This document shows positions 11,602 to 22,800 of a stretch of DNA of 64,000 bases, in pieces. Numbering within the stretch: the first letter of the stretch is position 1; each line of letters begins with the position of its first letter. The translations under genes were made by a program, and so were the position numbers. Below the pieces are notes generated by a model, which did no database searches, had not been told where the DNA came from, and saw only the letters and a list, made by a program, of their open reading frames with translations. The stretch covers positions 23,128,501 to 23,192,500 of the forward strand of contig CM072861.1 of assembly GCA_036937835.1 (NCBI GenBank). Reading direction: 5' to 3'. This DNA is from Pampus argenteus (Eukaryota; Chordata; Actinopteri; Scombriformes; Stromateidae).

Positions 11602-14565
11602 TACACACACACACCAGCTATGGAAAATAGCTGCATAGGTCTGTGCTATCCTGAGGCAGAGGAAGTGATTATGACCTTTACTTCGCTTCAGGCCGCATCA
11701 GATCCGCGGTCGCTTCTTCCTGACTGGAGGCGAGCAGCAGCAGAGCAGGATGGTTAAAAAGAGGAGGAGGAGGAGGAGGATGACAATGACTGAGAAATGT
11801 GAATTTGTCCTCCGCAATGTCACCATGCTGGATAATTGACAGCGGATTGGGCGGGTTCAAAGGCAAACTCGCTGTCTTTTCCTCTCTTTTCTCCTGCTGA
11901 TGTAATCTTTAAACCGCTGCTCTTCTCCGATAAGACGAAGCAGCTCCATTTGAGAAAACTCCTTTTATTTTCAGATAAGTCATTTCTGCTGACCAGTAGA
12001 CTCAGACTCTAAACACTGAGTTAGGACTCTATTGTTCACTGCTCAATGTAAGAATGAAATACTTCATTATTTAGTATTAGCATTCAGCTGCTTCCTCCTT
12101 CTTTTTCATTTTTTGTGACTTTTCAGACCGATCAGGGACAAACTTGTAATTTGTGACTTTCCTAAACTGTTAAAAACTTTTTTTTTAAAGGCTGTACATG
12201 CATCATTTGTGAATATGGTCTTTCTCACATTAGTCATTTAGCTTCATGTTTACCATACAGACATGAATCATCATCTCATCTAACTCACAAGAAAGAAAGC
12301 AGAGAAGTGACTTCTCAAAATGTGTAACTATTCCTTTAAGAAGTGGCTGATTATTATGAATAATAAATATATAGTGACACGTGAAATTTAAAGGATTACC
12401 GGTACACCTTTAAAAATGCTTCCTACGTATTATTTCACCCTCACAATAAACAGTATCTTGTGCACGTTTCTCCTGTATAAGAATGAAAACACGCATGACC
12501 ATGTGACTGTGTAGAGGGGTCAAAGGTCACGCTACGACTACAACTACAACTAGCCACCAGCTGGCTGCAAATAAACTGCTGTCAAAGCAAATATCTGGTT
12601 GTTGGTTTGATGATTTTTGGGCACGTAAAAGTTTCCATGTTTCTCACACAACATGCTTCAAACTTACAGCTTCCAAACTTGAGGGGACACGCGTGTCCAT
12701 CCATGGGGAAGTCCACCAGCTTCATGGGACATTCAGCGCTAATAGTCAACCTGTTGAAAAGCAACAGAAAAGAGTTCAGTAAAGGGCTGAATAACACGCA
12801 GACATGCACACACAGGTTAGTGGTTTCCAATGATTTAGGATCCTGTGTGCTGCTTCAACACAGCCTGACACTGTTTACACTGCGAGTCTGGGTTCGATTT
12901 CACAGGAAATCTGCTTTAATTGCTTTTATATACAACAGAGTCTGGTCGGTTAGGCTGCAGTAAACGTAAGCACAGCACCTCATGGTGTAGAGGATGGTGC
13001 CATTTTTCATGATGCGGAAGAGTTTGTTGGGGGCCGTCATGTTGTGAGCCACTGACTTCTTGCCATTCCTGAAGAAAGTGTCTGGTGTCCACACTTTAGT
13101 CACCATCAAGTTGTTCAGCCTCAAAATCTCTATGGGACCCTCGTACATCAACCTGCGGTCGACCCACGTCTGTCGGAAGAACACGTCCATTGTGTACTCC
13201 TGAGACAGAAAACGCAGAGGCCATAAGATGCTTTTACTCTGTTTAGTTTCTTCTGCATGGATGAAATTGGGGTTTGGGTACATACCATTTCAACATCTGA
13301 CACAGGCCCAAAACTTGTCACGTAAATGTCTGTTTTGACCTCAGTCACAGGACCTGAGGAGTCAACGAAACAGACGACAGGAGTCTCTGGTTTAAATCCC
13401 CAGACAGACACAGCAGTCTTACTCACACTTGATGTTTCACAAAGTGTAAACACACTTTCTGCAGGCCTGCAGCCCATCAGGATCAAACCCCCCAAACACA
13501 TGCAACAGCTTATCTCATTCAGAGCTCTGGTGCCTTTGCATAATGGAAGTAGGTTCAAAATATGTAAAAAACATAATCCTGTTTGATTCCCCTTCAGTGA
13601 ATAAACTGTAAAAAGGCGGCTGCACTGCTGTAGTACAGCATGGTTTGGTTTCAGACATGTAAAAACCTTTTAGCACTTGAACTGTGCATTAAGCGTTTGT
13701 CCCGCAACATGCGTACAATTATATAACTGCATTTGCTTAAACATGCGAGCTTAGAGGCAAAAAAAAAGAAAAAAAACAACCTGCCAGGCTTACAGGATAA
13801 AGTCAGAAAGATGATTTAACATTGCGTGTGTGGTGAAAAAAAACCAAAAAAACACTTGTTCCGTGAATGCAACATGTTTCATGTAATGTAAAGTCAGACA
13901 GAGCTCAAATAAGATCATGAAAATGATGCTATAATGTCAAAAAAAAAATTAAACATGCTGAGATTTATTCCCCTTTTTAACTCTTTAAGCCATAAATAAA
14001 GTTTTAAAGATTTAAAGTTTATCAGAGGTGTCATATGATGAATAGAAGTAAAAACATCTTGATTTGACTCATATGATGCGTTCAAATGTCAGTTTACAGC
14101 TGCCTTATTTTACTTTGTGGTAGGTTTAAACTTCCTATAGCATAAACAAAAGTTCCTTCTTTTTATTGTTATATGTAAAAAAATAAAAAAATAAAAATGA
14201 ACATGTATGTGCAGATGAACATGCAACATACCCCCAAATCCAGGTCGCAGCCTGTTGTCATAACCGTCCAGAAGTCGGTCTAAAATACGCGTGAAATTCT
14301 CCGGATAGATTCGTTCATCCTTCCTTGTCTGGCCGCTGGTTTTCTTTACACTAGAAAGAAGAAGAAAAAGGCAATCAGGATAATCTGTTTTTAATCTGTT
14401 CAACTTCAGTGTTTTTAAAGATGCTGATTATTGGAGGGAATCGATCCGAGCAGGTTGGCGCTGCGGGACTCACCAGGTCGCCAAACAGAAAAAGTAGAAA
14501 AGGGTCCGAATGGAAGCGGGACGCATCGCTGTCACCATCTCCTTCTTCTTCTGGGCAGAAAGCAT
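4269..14565 (-). CDS. gabra4: GABA-A receptor subunit alpha-4, complete, 9 exons
   Basis: Pore-forming subunit of a GABA-gated chloride channel of the neuronal plasma membrane. Exons, 5' to 3' on the minus strand: 14565-14474, 14350-14232, 13353-13286, 13199-12979, 12750-12668, 10864-10721, 10554-10402, 7396-7140, 4799-4269. Together they encode 555 residues (human alpha-4 is about 554). Internal exons of 68, 221, 83, 144 and 153 bases match the usual alpha-subunit structure. A signal peptide at residues 1-31 ends in a hydrophobic run. The Cys-loop is C174-C188. M1 is about 258-280, M2 about 285-307 (containing TTVLTMTTLS), M3 about 320-342 and M4 about 527-548, with a long intracellular loop between M3 and M4. 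The M4 region (KIDKYARILFPVSFGAFNMV) fits alpha-4 better than alpha-6. Residue 137 is Arg (DTFFRNGKKS), the residue found in diazepam-insensitive alpha-4 and alpha-6. The start was chosen because it alone gives a signal peptide and the right phase into exon 2. Confidence 0.95.
4324..4725. other. Antisense open frames over the last gabra4 exon
   Basis: Several open frames of 60-130 codons run on the plus strand across the last gabra4 exon. They are shadows caused by its GC-rich, serine-, alanine- and proline-rich codons. None has a recognisable domain, and the minus-strand reading is fixed by the conserved M4 segment. No separate gene is proposed. Confidence 0.85.
6042..6068. repeat. GT microsatellite in gabra4 intron 8
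   Basis: About 13 uninterrupted GT units within the large last intron of gabra4. Confidence 0.95.
8978..9211 (+). repeat. Two partial copies of the teleost dispersed repeat, in tandem
   Basis: A block around TAGCTTAGCATAAAGACAGG, followed by AAGTAGCAGCTAACCTAGCT, occurs at 9006-9060. It recurs with few changes at 9162-9211, about 156 bases further on. The same block is the 3' part of the dispersed repeat noted at 2501-2630. The second copy looks like a local duplication. Both lie in gabra4 intron 7. Confidence 0.6.
9418..9750. mobile_element. Foldback, MITE-like element with long imperfect inverted arms
   Basis: The left arm, about 9418-9510, resembles the reverse complement of the right arm, about 9658-9750. 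Both carry GTTTATAAAT near the outer end and AGTTATAAGCCATCAA at the inner end. The arms are roughly 90 bases long, with an AT-rich spacer of about 150 bases and no open reading frame. This is the form of a non-autonomous DNA element with long terminal inverted repeats. I cannot assign a superfamily and see no clear target-site duplication. It lies in gabra4 intron 7. Confidence 0.5.
11345..11614. repeat. Facing GT and AC microsatellites in gabra4 intron 5
   Basis: A GT array at 11345-11376 is followed about 200 bases later by an AC array at 11577-11614. They are complementary, so single-stranded DNA or gabra4 pre-mRNA could pair across the gap. A short GAG run follows at 11758-11780. Confidence 0.9.
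12241..12340 (-). repeat. Copy of the teleost dispersed repeat (opposite orientation)
   Basis: The plus strand carries GCTTCATGTTTACCATACAG, then CTCATCTAACTCACAAG and finally GTGTAACTATTCCTTTAAG. This is the mirror order of the phrases in the forward copies. The final AACTATTCCTTTAA is the usual end of this abundant fish repeat. It lies in gabra4 intron 5. Confidence 0.6.
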
Positions 14566-15250
14566 CTTTGCATGCCATACTTTCAAGCCTCTTCACATCT
14601 CCCGGGGGAAGGAGGAGAGGCAGAGAGGGCAGAGCCGGAGCAAGTTGAGCCCCCTTTTTCTCTTCTTGTCCTCCCGCAGTCTGTCACACCTTCAGCCTCC
14701 CAGCACCGGTCACCTCTCATCCGGATCCGAGCTGCTGCTGCTGCTGCTGGCATCCAGAGAAAGAAGCAGTGCTCCGTCTCTCTGTTTGCTTCTCTGTCTC
14801 ACCCTCTTTCTCTCCCTCCCTCTCCTCTCCTCCTCTCCTCCTGTCTCTATTTGCTTCTCTTTCTCCTTCTCCCTCCCTCCCTCTCTCTCTCTCTCTCTCT
14901 CTTTCTCTATCTCTCTCACACACACACACACACACCTGCTTTGGTCAGGATACAGATTAAACGTGCACTGCTTTGAAATGACTCAAACAGAGTCACATCT
15001 TTAGCTTTCAGGAGGACGAGCAGAATATGAAGGCCTGTTCCTGCCTGACAACATGACCTCCTGCAGCCTTTTCACAGCCTAAAACAACACGGACGTCTCG
15101 TTTCTTTATGTTTCATTTTAAAGATGCATTTCCTCAGATCTCGATGTCGCTGCCAGCGTGCCCTTTGACCCCCGGCATCCACCAGCTGCTTTGTGACAAC
15201 AACATATACGCAGCCTATAGCCTACATGTTGAACTAGTTTCAGGAATGCA
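14566..15250 (-). promoter_or_regulatory. gabra4 5' flank and probable promoter region
   Basis: The region directly upstream of the gabra4 start codon should hold its 5' UTR and promoter. It contains a CTG run at about 14731-14750, a long pyrimidine-rich (C/T) tract at about 14775-14915 and a short CA run at 14918-14934. I see no clear TATA box. The transcription start cannot be placed from sequence. Confidence 0.4.
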
Positions 15251-15307
15251 TTGGTGTGAGCGCCTGTATTAAGATTCAAATGGGTCAGCCTTGTCGCAAT
15301 ACGCAAT

Positions 15308-15317
15308 CACACACACG

Positions 15318-15355
<38 letters not shown>

Positions 15356-15442
15356 GGCACACAGGTACTGTAGAGGAACTGGGACAAGCCACATGCTGCT
15401 TCACAGATTTCTCTGCACCTGGGACAAACACAAGACCTTCAC

Positions 15443-15528
<86 letters not shown>

Positions 15529-15662
15529 TGTGTGTGTCGATCTGAAGGTGAATTGCGGGTAAATCTCGCAGGATAAACAAGATGTCTGGGTTCCACCACA
15601 CTGGCTTTCCTGATTAGTTTTGAAGTGCATACAGTAGCTACACACACACACACACACACACA
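15308..15662. repeat. AC, GT and CA arrays upstream of gabra4
   Basis: AC array 15308-15353, a nearly pure GT array 15447-15537 (about 91 bases, with a few interruptions) and a CA array 15642-15662. The first two face each other with about 93 bases between them. Alternating purine-pyrimidine tracts of this length can adopt Z-DNA. Confidence 0.95.
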
Positions 15663-16266
15663 CTGGGCTGAAACAGGAGCCACTTAGTGTGAAGTGAAGG
15701 TGAGGAAACATTATGTAGAGACGCTACATGCGTGCTGAAGTCATGTCGTGTGGAGTGTGTCTCCCGGTCTCCTGCACAGCCGCCCACCGCGGTCCACCCA
15801 CAGCTCTGTGGGGGATGAGTAACACACATGCTCTTCATCGGCTCTCGTCCAAGTGATTTCTTTTCTTTCTCCGTTCTTTCTTAGACATTTGATTACTGGA
15901 AGCATTTTTAGGGATACTGTACAAAACAAGGTTATAATAATATTCATACAGCAGCAGTCAAATGCCTCGAAATGTCAGCGGTGCGGTTTTAGGAGAAAGT
16001 CACGTTGGCCTAATTATTCTACGCTGACCTTTTCCTGTAAGTCTGTCCTGTGTTTAAATTAAAGTACATGATGTATTAGTGTGTTAACATTGCTGGCCTA
16101 AAGACACAACGCTGTCTGCATTTAGCAAGAAAATCACATTCATTGTTAAAGGTTTCTAATTTAGTGTTTTCTCAGATACATTTTGTCCTGAGGTTGCTTG
16201 AAACAGGTTCTTCTTGCTTTGTAAGCTGTATGCCCTGCAGCAGAAATAACTGCTATGATAACCTAG

Positions 16267-16302
16267 TTTTTTTTTTTTTTTTTTTTACAGTGTAAGCGTG
16301 TG

Positions 16303-16342
<40 letters not shown>

Positions 16343-16482
16343 CGTGTGTGTGTGAAAGAGGAAGATAGAAGAGGTGAGGCTCTGTGATGGCAGGTGTGTG
16401 ATGTAAGGGGTGGAGGGACATGGCAGTAGAGGGTCATTACATTACCTCCTGTAGGATCTGCACGGGACCCTGATGACAGCCT

Positions 16483-16533
<51 letters not shown>
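16267..16533. repeat. Poly-T, GT and CA arrays upstream of gabra4
   Basis: Poly-T 16267-16286, then a GT array 16297-16354 and a CA array 16483-16533, again complementary and facing each other about 130 bases apart. Confidence 0.95.
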
Positions 16534-16536
<3 letters not shown>

Positions 16537-19364
16537 CAGCTGCTGCAGCGCAGCTTGTTAGTTGGAGCTCACACACCAACGACTGCTGTCTTTACTGCGT
16601 GGCAGTTACAGCGAGGACTCATTAACATCGCAGGAGCTGATTTTTGGACTGACAGTCAAATAAGCCTCATTATCAGGCTTTTGTTCAGCAGTAAACACAC
16701 AGAGACAAATATTCTACTTCAGCTCAAGTTCATTTAATACACTGTTTATTGTTTTTTCTTTCATGAAATAAAATCATTTAAAAATGTCCACCCATAATAT
16801 ATTTCCTAAAAACTGTAATTGACTAATTAATTAAACATATTAGGACATAAAATATGCTGAGTTTCATACATATTAATGCATATCAACTGAAAGGAAACAT
16901 ATAGAATGAAAACTTCTATTTGTTTTCTGTTTAATACATTTTGCATTGTCAGTATTTTGGATGCAAGTATTAATACTAGGAGTACTAGTGGTGTTACAGC
17001 CACTTTTTTGGGCTCATACTAACTTAAAGTCCTCTTACACTCAAAAATGTGTTTTGCTGACTTGTCATTTTCCCCTGTTTTAGTCTCCAGCCACTCATGA
17101 AGGAAATATGTGGCTGCTCAGATGCTAAATGATTATTGAAAATATGATTTTGAGTCGAAACTGTCCCATTTCATGCCTGCTCAGCATCATAATAAAAGCA
17201 TGTGGTCACTGCTCAGCTGATCGTCTCATGTGTTGTGAAACCACTTTACTCAGACCTGCAACCCACACAGTATGTGCTCCAATGCAACATGTGCCCTGTG
17301 ATGTGTTTCCTTATAGCCTGAATGCTGTGATTCACTGGGAAAAAAATAATGTTTTTCTGGCTGTTGTTGTTATTTCCCTGCAGCGAGCAACGCCGCGCTG
17401 TTTCTAGGTCGTGTTATTGAGCAAAGAGAGCCATAATGGCCAGGTAGGAGAAAGCAGCTCTTTAGCGCTGGGGGTTTACGATTGATGAGGCTCATTGTGG
17501 CAGTGCAAGAAGCTAATGAGTCAGAACCACGAGTCAAGCTGTCGGGAAAATCACACCGCCCAAAAAGAAGCAGAAAAAAAAGAAAGAAAAAAGTCCAACG
17601 TGACAGAAGGAAGACTGAAAATGAGACAGTAGAAATCAGAGCTTATGCTTTGCTTCAATATTCATTCATTTCTAGAACATTTCAACATTGCAGGAATAAG
17701 AAGCTTTTTAAAAACAGAAGGATTGCACCAGGGATGTAAAATAAAAGCATCAAAATATTCAAAAGGTAGAAAGACTTTTTAACAGTACCTGTGAATAGCA
17801 CATGAGACGCCACATTTAGCCCTGATAATAGCTACCAACATGGCGCTGACTGCAAATGTATATATATACACATCAGTGCTTTGTGCAAACTCCCAAGACA
17901 AGACATTTAAACCAGCGTTGTTATGTATGTATGTATGTAGATGCATTTGTTTTCAGTTGTAGAAGGTAAACTAGTAGCTACAGTCCTGCTATGACAGTCA
18001 CAACTACAGTACTACAGTATTTATACTTGGTTTCAATAATACTAAGACCGTATTTGTCGGACCAAACCTCCTTTTCCAGCATGTTAAACTTGAAATACTA
18101 CGTTTGATTGTATAAGTTGAACACAAGCAGGAAGTCTGTCCTTCAACTGGAAGACGAGGATGACCTCTGACCTCTTTGGGGACTTTCAGGTCTATAAAAA
18201 TAACAGCAAACTCCACTCATCTCATTTAGAAAGAGAAAGATATTGACATAAATGCTGTCCTTCAGGGTTCGAGTTACCGCCTTACAGCCTACATCACTTC
18301 CTTTATGGACTGGGAACATGTGACCACCGAGACGCTGAAGAGTCCTTTAAGACACATGATAGCATTCAGAGCAGAGTTCACAACACAGTAGCTTAATATA
18401 TACATGAAGCACCTTTTTCTTCATTGCTATCGCATCCATGCAAAGGCTAAAAGGAGCATCATCTCGAACCATTAACCACTTGTGAATCTGAGTGACTGGG
18501 AGTCATTTATGCTCCGCCGTGGCCTCGTGCCCTCTCATCTACTTTAGTAAGCCGGCCCACCTATTACACGCAGGTACTCGACAGCACTTGAGTGGCCTGT
18601 GAAGTGGCAGATGGCAGATTTCCCTCTTTGGAGACGGTTCTCGCTCTGTCGCACATTCATGAAGTTTAGATCTGGGCTATTGAGCCAACCGGTGAGGTGC
18701 GAGCTGAGCTAATCTTCATTTTTTAAGTGGCTCATGAAAGGCAGGACTTATATGATTTATATACACATACGGTCCTTTTCTGTCTTCACTCTGTTCCATT
18801 AGGCTGAAACTCAATTGGAGGCAGACCCACTGTACCATGCAAACATCGGGTTATATTGAGCATATTTCACATAAATCGTCGCCTCGTTGCCATAAAGGAT
18901 AAATCAAATTATTACAAAGGATACATCAAGGATGAATATGGATGCTTTTCAAAGTTAATGTTGCTTAGAATTAGTGAAGTGTCCATAATAAAGGTGTCCA
19001 CTTATTACCTTCATGTCCCACCGCTCTGCTTCTAAGTATAGACGTTCGCCCTCATTTAGAGGGATAGTTTGGTTTTGGGGGGATTTGTGCTATTCTAGAC
19101 AAATTCATCTCGTTTATGTGTCTGTGAAGGTATAGTTAATATCTCAGCTCATCTCCTGGATGTTTGTGCTGTTCCCAACTATATTCACTACTGCTATAAC
19201 AGTAGTATTAAGATATGGAACCAGAAGGTTTGATATATATTTGATATATTTTGATTTTATTTGTAAGAGGTGAAGCTAACGACTCCATAAATATTTAAGT
19301 GAACATACTGTGAGTGCATTCAACCAGACGCACATTTCTGAGAATTAAAATAAACACAACAAGT

Positions 19365-19460
19365 TTAGGAAAAGTTCAACATTTGGAAAAAAACTTTGAT
19401 TGGTTTTCTGAGAGTGAGATGAGGAGCTTCATAGCAAAGCTGCAGCCAGGAGGCAACAGC
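19365..19460 (+). repeat. Copy of the teleost dispersed repeat (forward)
   Basis: It begins near AAAGTTCAACATTTGG, continues with TTTTCTGAGAGTGAGATGAG and ends with AGCTGCAGCCAGGAGGC. This is the 5' half of the repeat family noted at 12241-12340, in the opposite orientation. Confidence 0.55.
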
Positions 19461-19639
19461 ACCATGAAAAATATCTCTTCACATCCAAATATTGACTTTC
19501 ATATTTACATTTTGTATTGAAAAATACATCTGACGTCCAAACTAGACTCCAGTTTAGATGGAAGTGAAGTCAATGAAAAGTGAAACTGCTTCACAACAGC
19601 AAAGACATGAGCGTACAGCATGCAGGGGAGCGCAGCTGT

Positions 19640-19824
19640 TGTTATTATTATTATTATTGTTGTTGTTGTTGTTGTTGTTGTCTTAAAAACAGGCGGAAAT
19701 GAGGCGTTCTCACATTTATAGATCATTTCTGGTGATTCTGAACCCGTCTGTAGGGGACGTGGCCTGTGGGAGATGCAAGAGGAGGCGTAAATGTTGGTGG
19801 GGAAATGTTTCCCCTGCAGCAAAT

Positions 19825-19866
<42 letters not shown>

Positions 19867-19874
19867 TGTGTGTG
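19640..19874. repeat. ATT/GTT trinucleotide run and GT array
   Basis: An ATT run passes into a GTT run at about 19640-19680, and a GT array with one TA interruption lies at 19826-19874. Confidence 0.9.
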
Positions 19875-22800
19875 GTTTTCATGAATACATTATTTACACT
19901 GCATAGAAAACAGTCTTTGCTTCAGAAAGCTGTAAAAGTAAATAACAATGACCGGATGTGAGTAAAAATTTGAATCAGTGTGAATCAGTGCAGATAATAG
20001 TGAGTAAACTAACTATATATATATATATGACCTGAACTATCCCAGGAATGAACAAACCTCAGTCCTCCGGATGGAGCGCACAGTGTTTCCTGGCGGAGGA
20101 TATGATGGAAACAGACCCAGTTTGCTGCTGCTCCGCTTCCTCGGTCTTCTCCACAGCAGCCTGGACTCCCCGCCAGCAGCAGCAGATGCAGCCACTACAC
20201 TTTACTGAAGCGTTTTGCTGAGCCATGACAATTGCAACAGAAAACGGGGCGACACAAGATAACCTTGACACACGAGAGGCAAACACACACACGCACACAC
20301 ACACAAGGACAAACTTGGCATGTCACTATGGCAACCGTGTCATCATTTTTTTATCTCTGCAGAGAAGAAGTCGAAGGAGTTCGGATGGGATCTGTGTTCG
20401 TGATATCTATCTTCCAAAAGTTAAAAAACACACACAATACATAATTAGGTTAAACAGTTGTATCAATTGTGCGTTTGTTGTGTGCATGTAATCAACAGTA
20501 TTGTTATCGTAGTATCACACATGACAAACATATAAGTACATCATGTGTACCTTTAGCAGATCTCATGAACAGAAAGACAAAGACGACTGTTCCAGCTCCC
20601 TCGTGGCGTTTTACCAGCAGTCGCCTGGAGCAGACGTATTATCCAACCATTAGAGACTTCAGCAGGGCAAAAAACATCCAACCCACAAGATCAGGCTCAT
20701 GAATTCAGTTGCTATGACGGGATCTTTCCTTCCTCTGATGTTAAAAAAACAGCACCTGTTTCTAAACATGTACGAGTCAAAATAATTCAAATCTTTTTCA
20801 CAGTGCAATGTGAGATTTTCATGGCAATTTATTTCTTTTAGATAACGATTGATTTGGTGTCTAAATATATATATATATATATGTACATGTGATGTATATG
20901 TGCATGCAATATTTGGGTTCAAAAGTCCTAAAAAGATGGAAAGATGACATTTGATGAAGGAGAAACAGTATGATGACATATGATGTGTATGATGTGCAAA
21001 ACAATAACATGTCATTACTTTTTTTTAGTCATTGAAGGCAACATTAGGTGAGTTAAAATCCCTGCTTTTACTATAGTGAACATGTTTAATAGGAACAAAT
21101 ATCCCCTCCACTGCACACTTCCATAAAAAGCATGTAATGTTTCATTGACTCTATTGATTTTGTGAAACGACCGGGAGAAGTTCACGACTCGCAGTAAAAA
21201 TGAGATTTTGATCCATCGAAGCCCTCCTGTTTCCTGCCCTGATTGCTGGGAAGCTCTTGCTTCATTTCGCCTCTCTATTGAGGCGGGCGCTGTATAAATA
21301 GGCACACTGGAAATAGCCTTTCGCTCTCAGAGGAGCCTCTCCGGAGAGGGCCTGGACCAATGGCCAGATTTCCAACGCTGAGATATAGGCCAGAACGTTA
21401 CGGACATCTGGATGTGATGATGGTTTTTAGTGGAATCCCTTCACATTTTGAGAAGAGGTCATAAATAGAGGGAGTAACATCTCACAGCAGGAAAAAATGC
21501 ATTTTACGGTTAAAATCGATGCACTGAAGTTGTTTCGGAACGACTTTTTTCCTCCTGCAGCCAAAACATTTCTTCATTTACTATCCATTTACTCCTCCGT
21601 GCCTCATTTAATGTGTGTCATGACATCCGAAGCAGTTATCCTCAGCTGTCTGTGCACGTCTATTTATTTTGTCCTTTCTCTGAATAACGTTGTCTCAATT
21701 ATGTTGTACATGAACAGACATGTTTTCCCCCCCCCAAAGATTTCCATGTTCCTCACAAGGCGCTAATGAATACCTCGGGAACCTGGTTTGTTTCTATGTC
21801 AGCTATCTGTTCAGTATTCAAGTACTTTAATGTCATTTGTCTCATGCATGCATATAATAAAATCCTGAATAAATCCAAAATTGACAGCAACCGGTTGGAG
21901 GAGGCGTGTTGGCAGCATCATTTTACGACATTTTACGGATCTCGAAGAAAAATGTTGACCCGAATTAGATTCCCCGGTAGTCACAACAGATTGGTAGTTA
22001 AATCTGGTCATGTTATAGTATGAGTCGGTCCCTGGTGTCCAACACCTGATGAGTCCAAGAGGTAATCAAACACTGACAGCATGTGACCACATGTATTATG
22101 TCATTTGTTCCAGTATCTCTGGCATCGGGGATGATTATCATGTCTCGTTCGTTTACAGCGTAAACCGCTATACCTGACAGTTGAGGTTTTTTTATATGTT
22201 GCGTTTAAGCAATGCATTTGTTGAAACAATGAATGGGGTAGTTTTCTGTGTCGTAATGCTGGCAGAAAGAGGAAATCTCAGAGGAGTAACATGGCTGCTG
22301 AAAGGAATCTAACCCAAATCTCCTTCATTTTTTCGTCCCTTGAGTGTCGCAGCACTTCAAGGGAAACTGATTTGGATGCAATTGTCTTCTGATTAAATCC
22401 TAATCTATTTTTTACACCTCTGAGATGAGACAGTCTTTGTTATAGGTCCTCTTTAAAAAAGAATAATAGATCGATCTGAGGGATGACGAACTTTTGACTC
22501 TACGTGTCAAAACATCGAACCCCTAAATTGCTCCCTGAACGTAAGTCACACGGACGTTATTACTCCTGCTCCTGTCCTGTGGCGACCACATTTAACTCTG
22601 GACACCATAAAAAATGGAGACAGCAGGAGGTAAATTAAATAAAATGTCCAGACGACCGCAATTTACAAAGCCTCGATATCAAAATCAATCACACGATCTC
22701 GTTAATCCCACAAATATAAAAGTGTTAAAGGAAGGATTAAAGGCTATTATCATCCTTCCTGAGTAAATCATTCCAGATTCGGGGTGATTACTGGCTTTAA

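Noticed and set aside
14375..14596. Start of gabra4 in the frame MACKDAFCPEEEG
   Set aside because: That frame has no signal peptide. The neighbouring frame (MLSAQKKKEM...) gives a signal peptide and correct phase into exon 2.
14431..15004. Plus-strand frames of 160-180 codons rich in Ser and Leu
   Set aside because: They arise from the C/T-rich tract upstream of gabra4. They are low complexity with no conserved segment.
15256..15711. Several open frames translating to repeated Cys-Val or His-Thr
   Set aside because: They are translations of GT/CA microsatellites with no coding evidence.
20059..20304. Minus-strand frame with a Cys-rich start (MAQQNASVKCSGCICCC)
   Set aside because: It looked exon-like at first, but I found no family match and no convincing partner exon, and part of it is a GT array.
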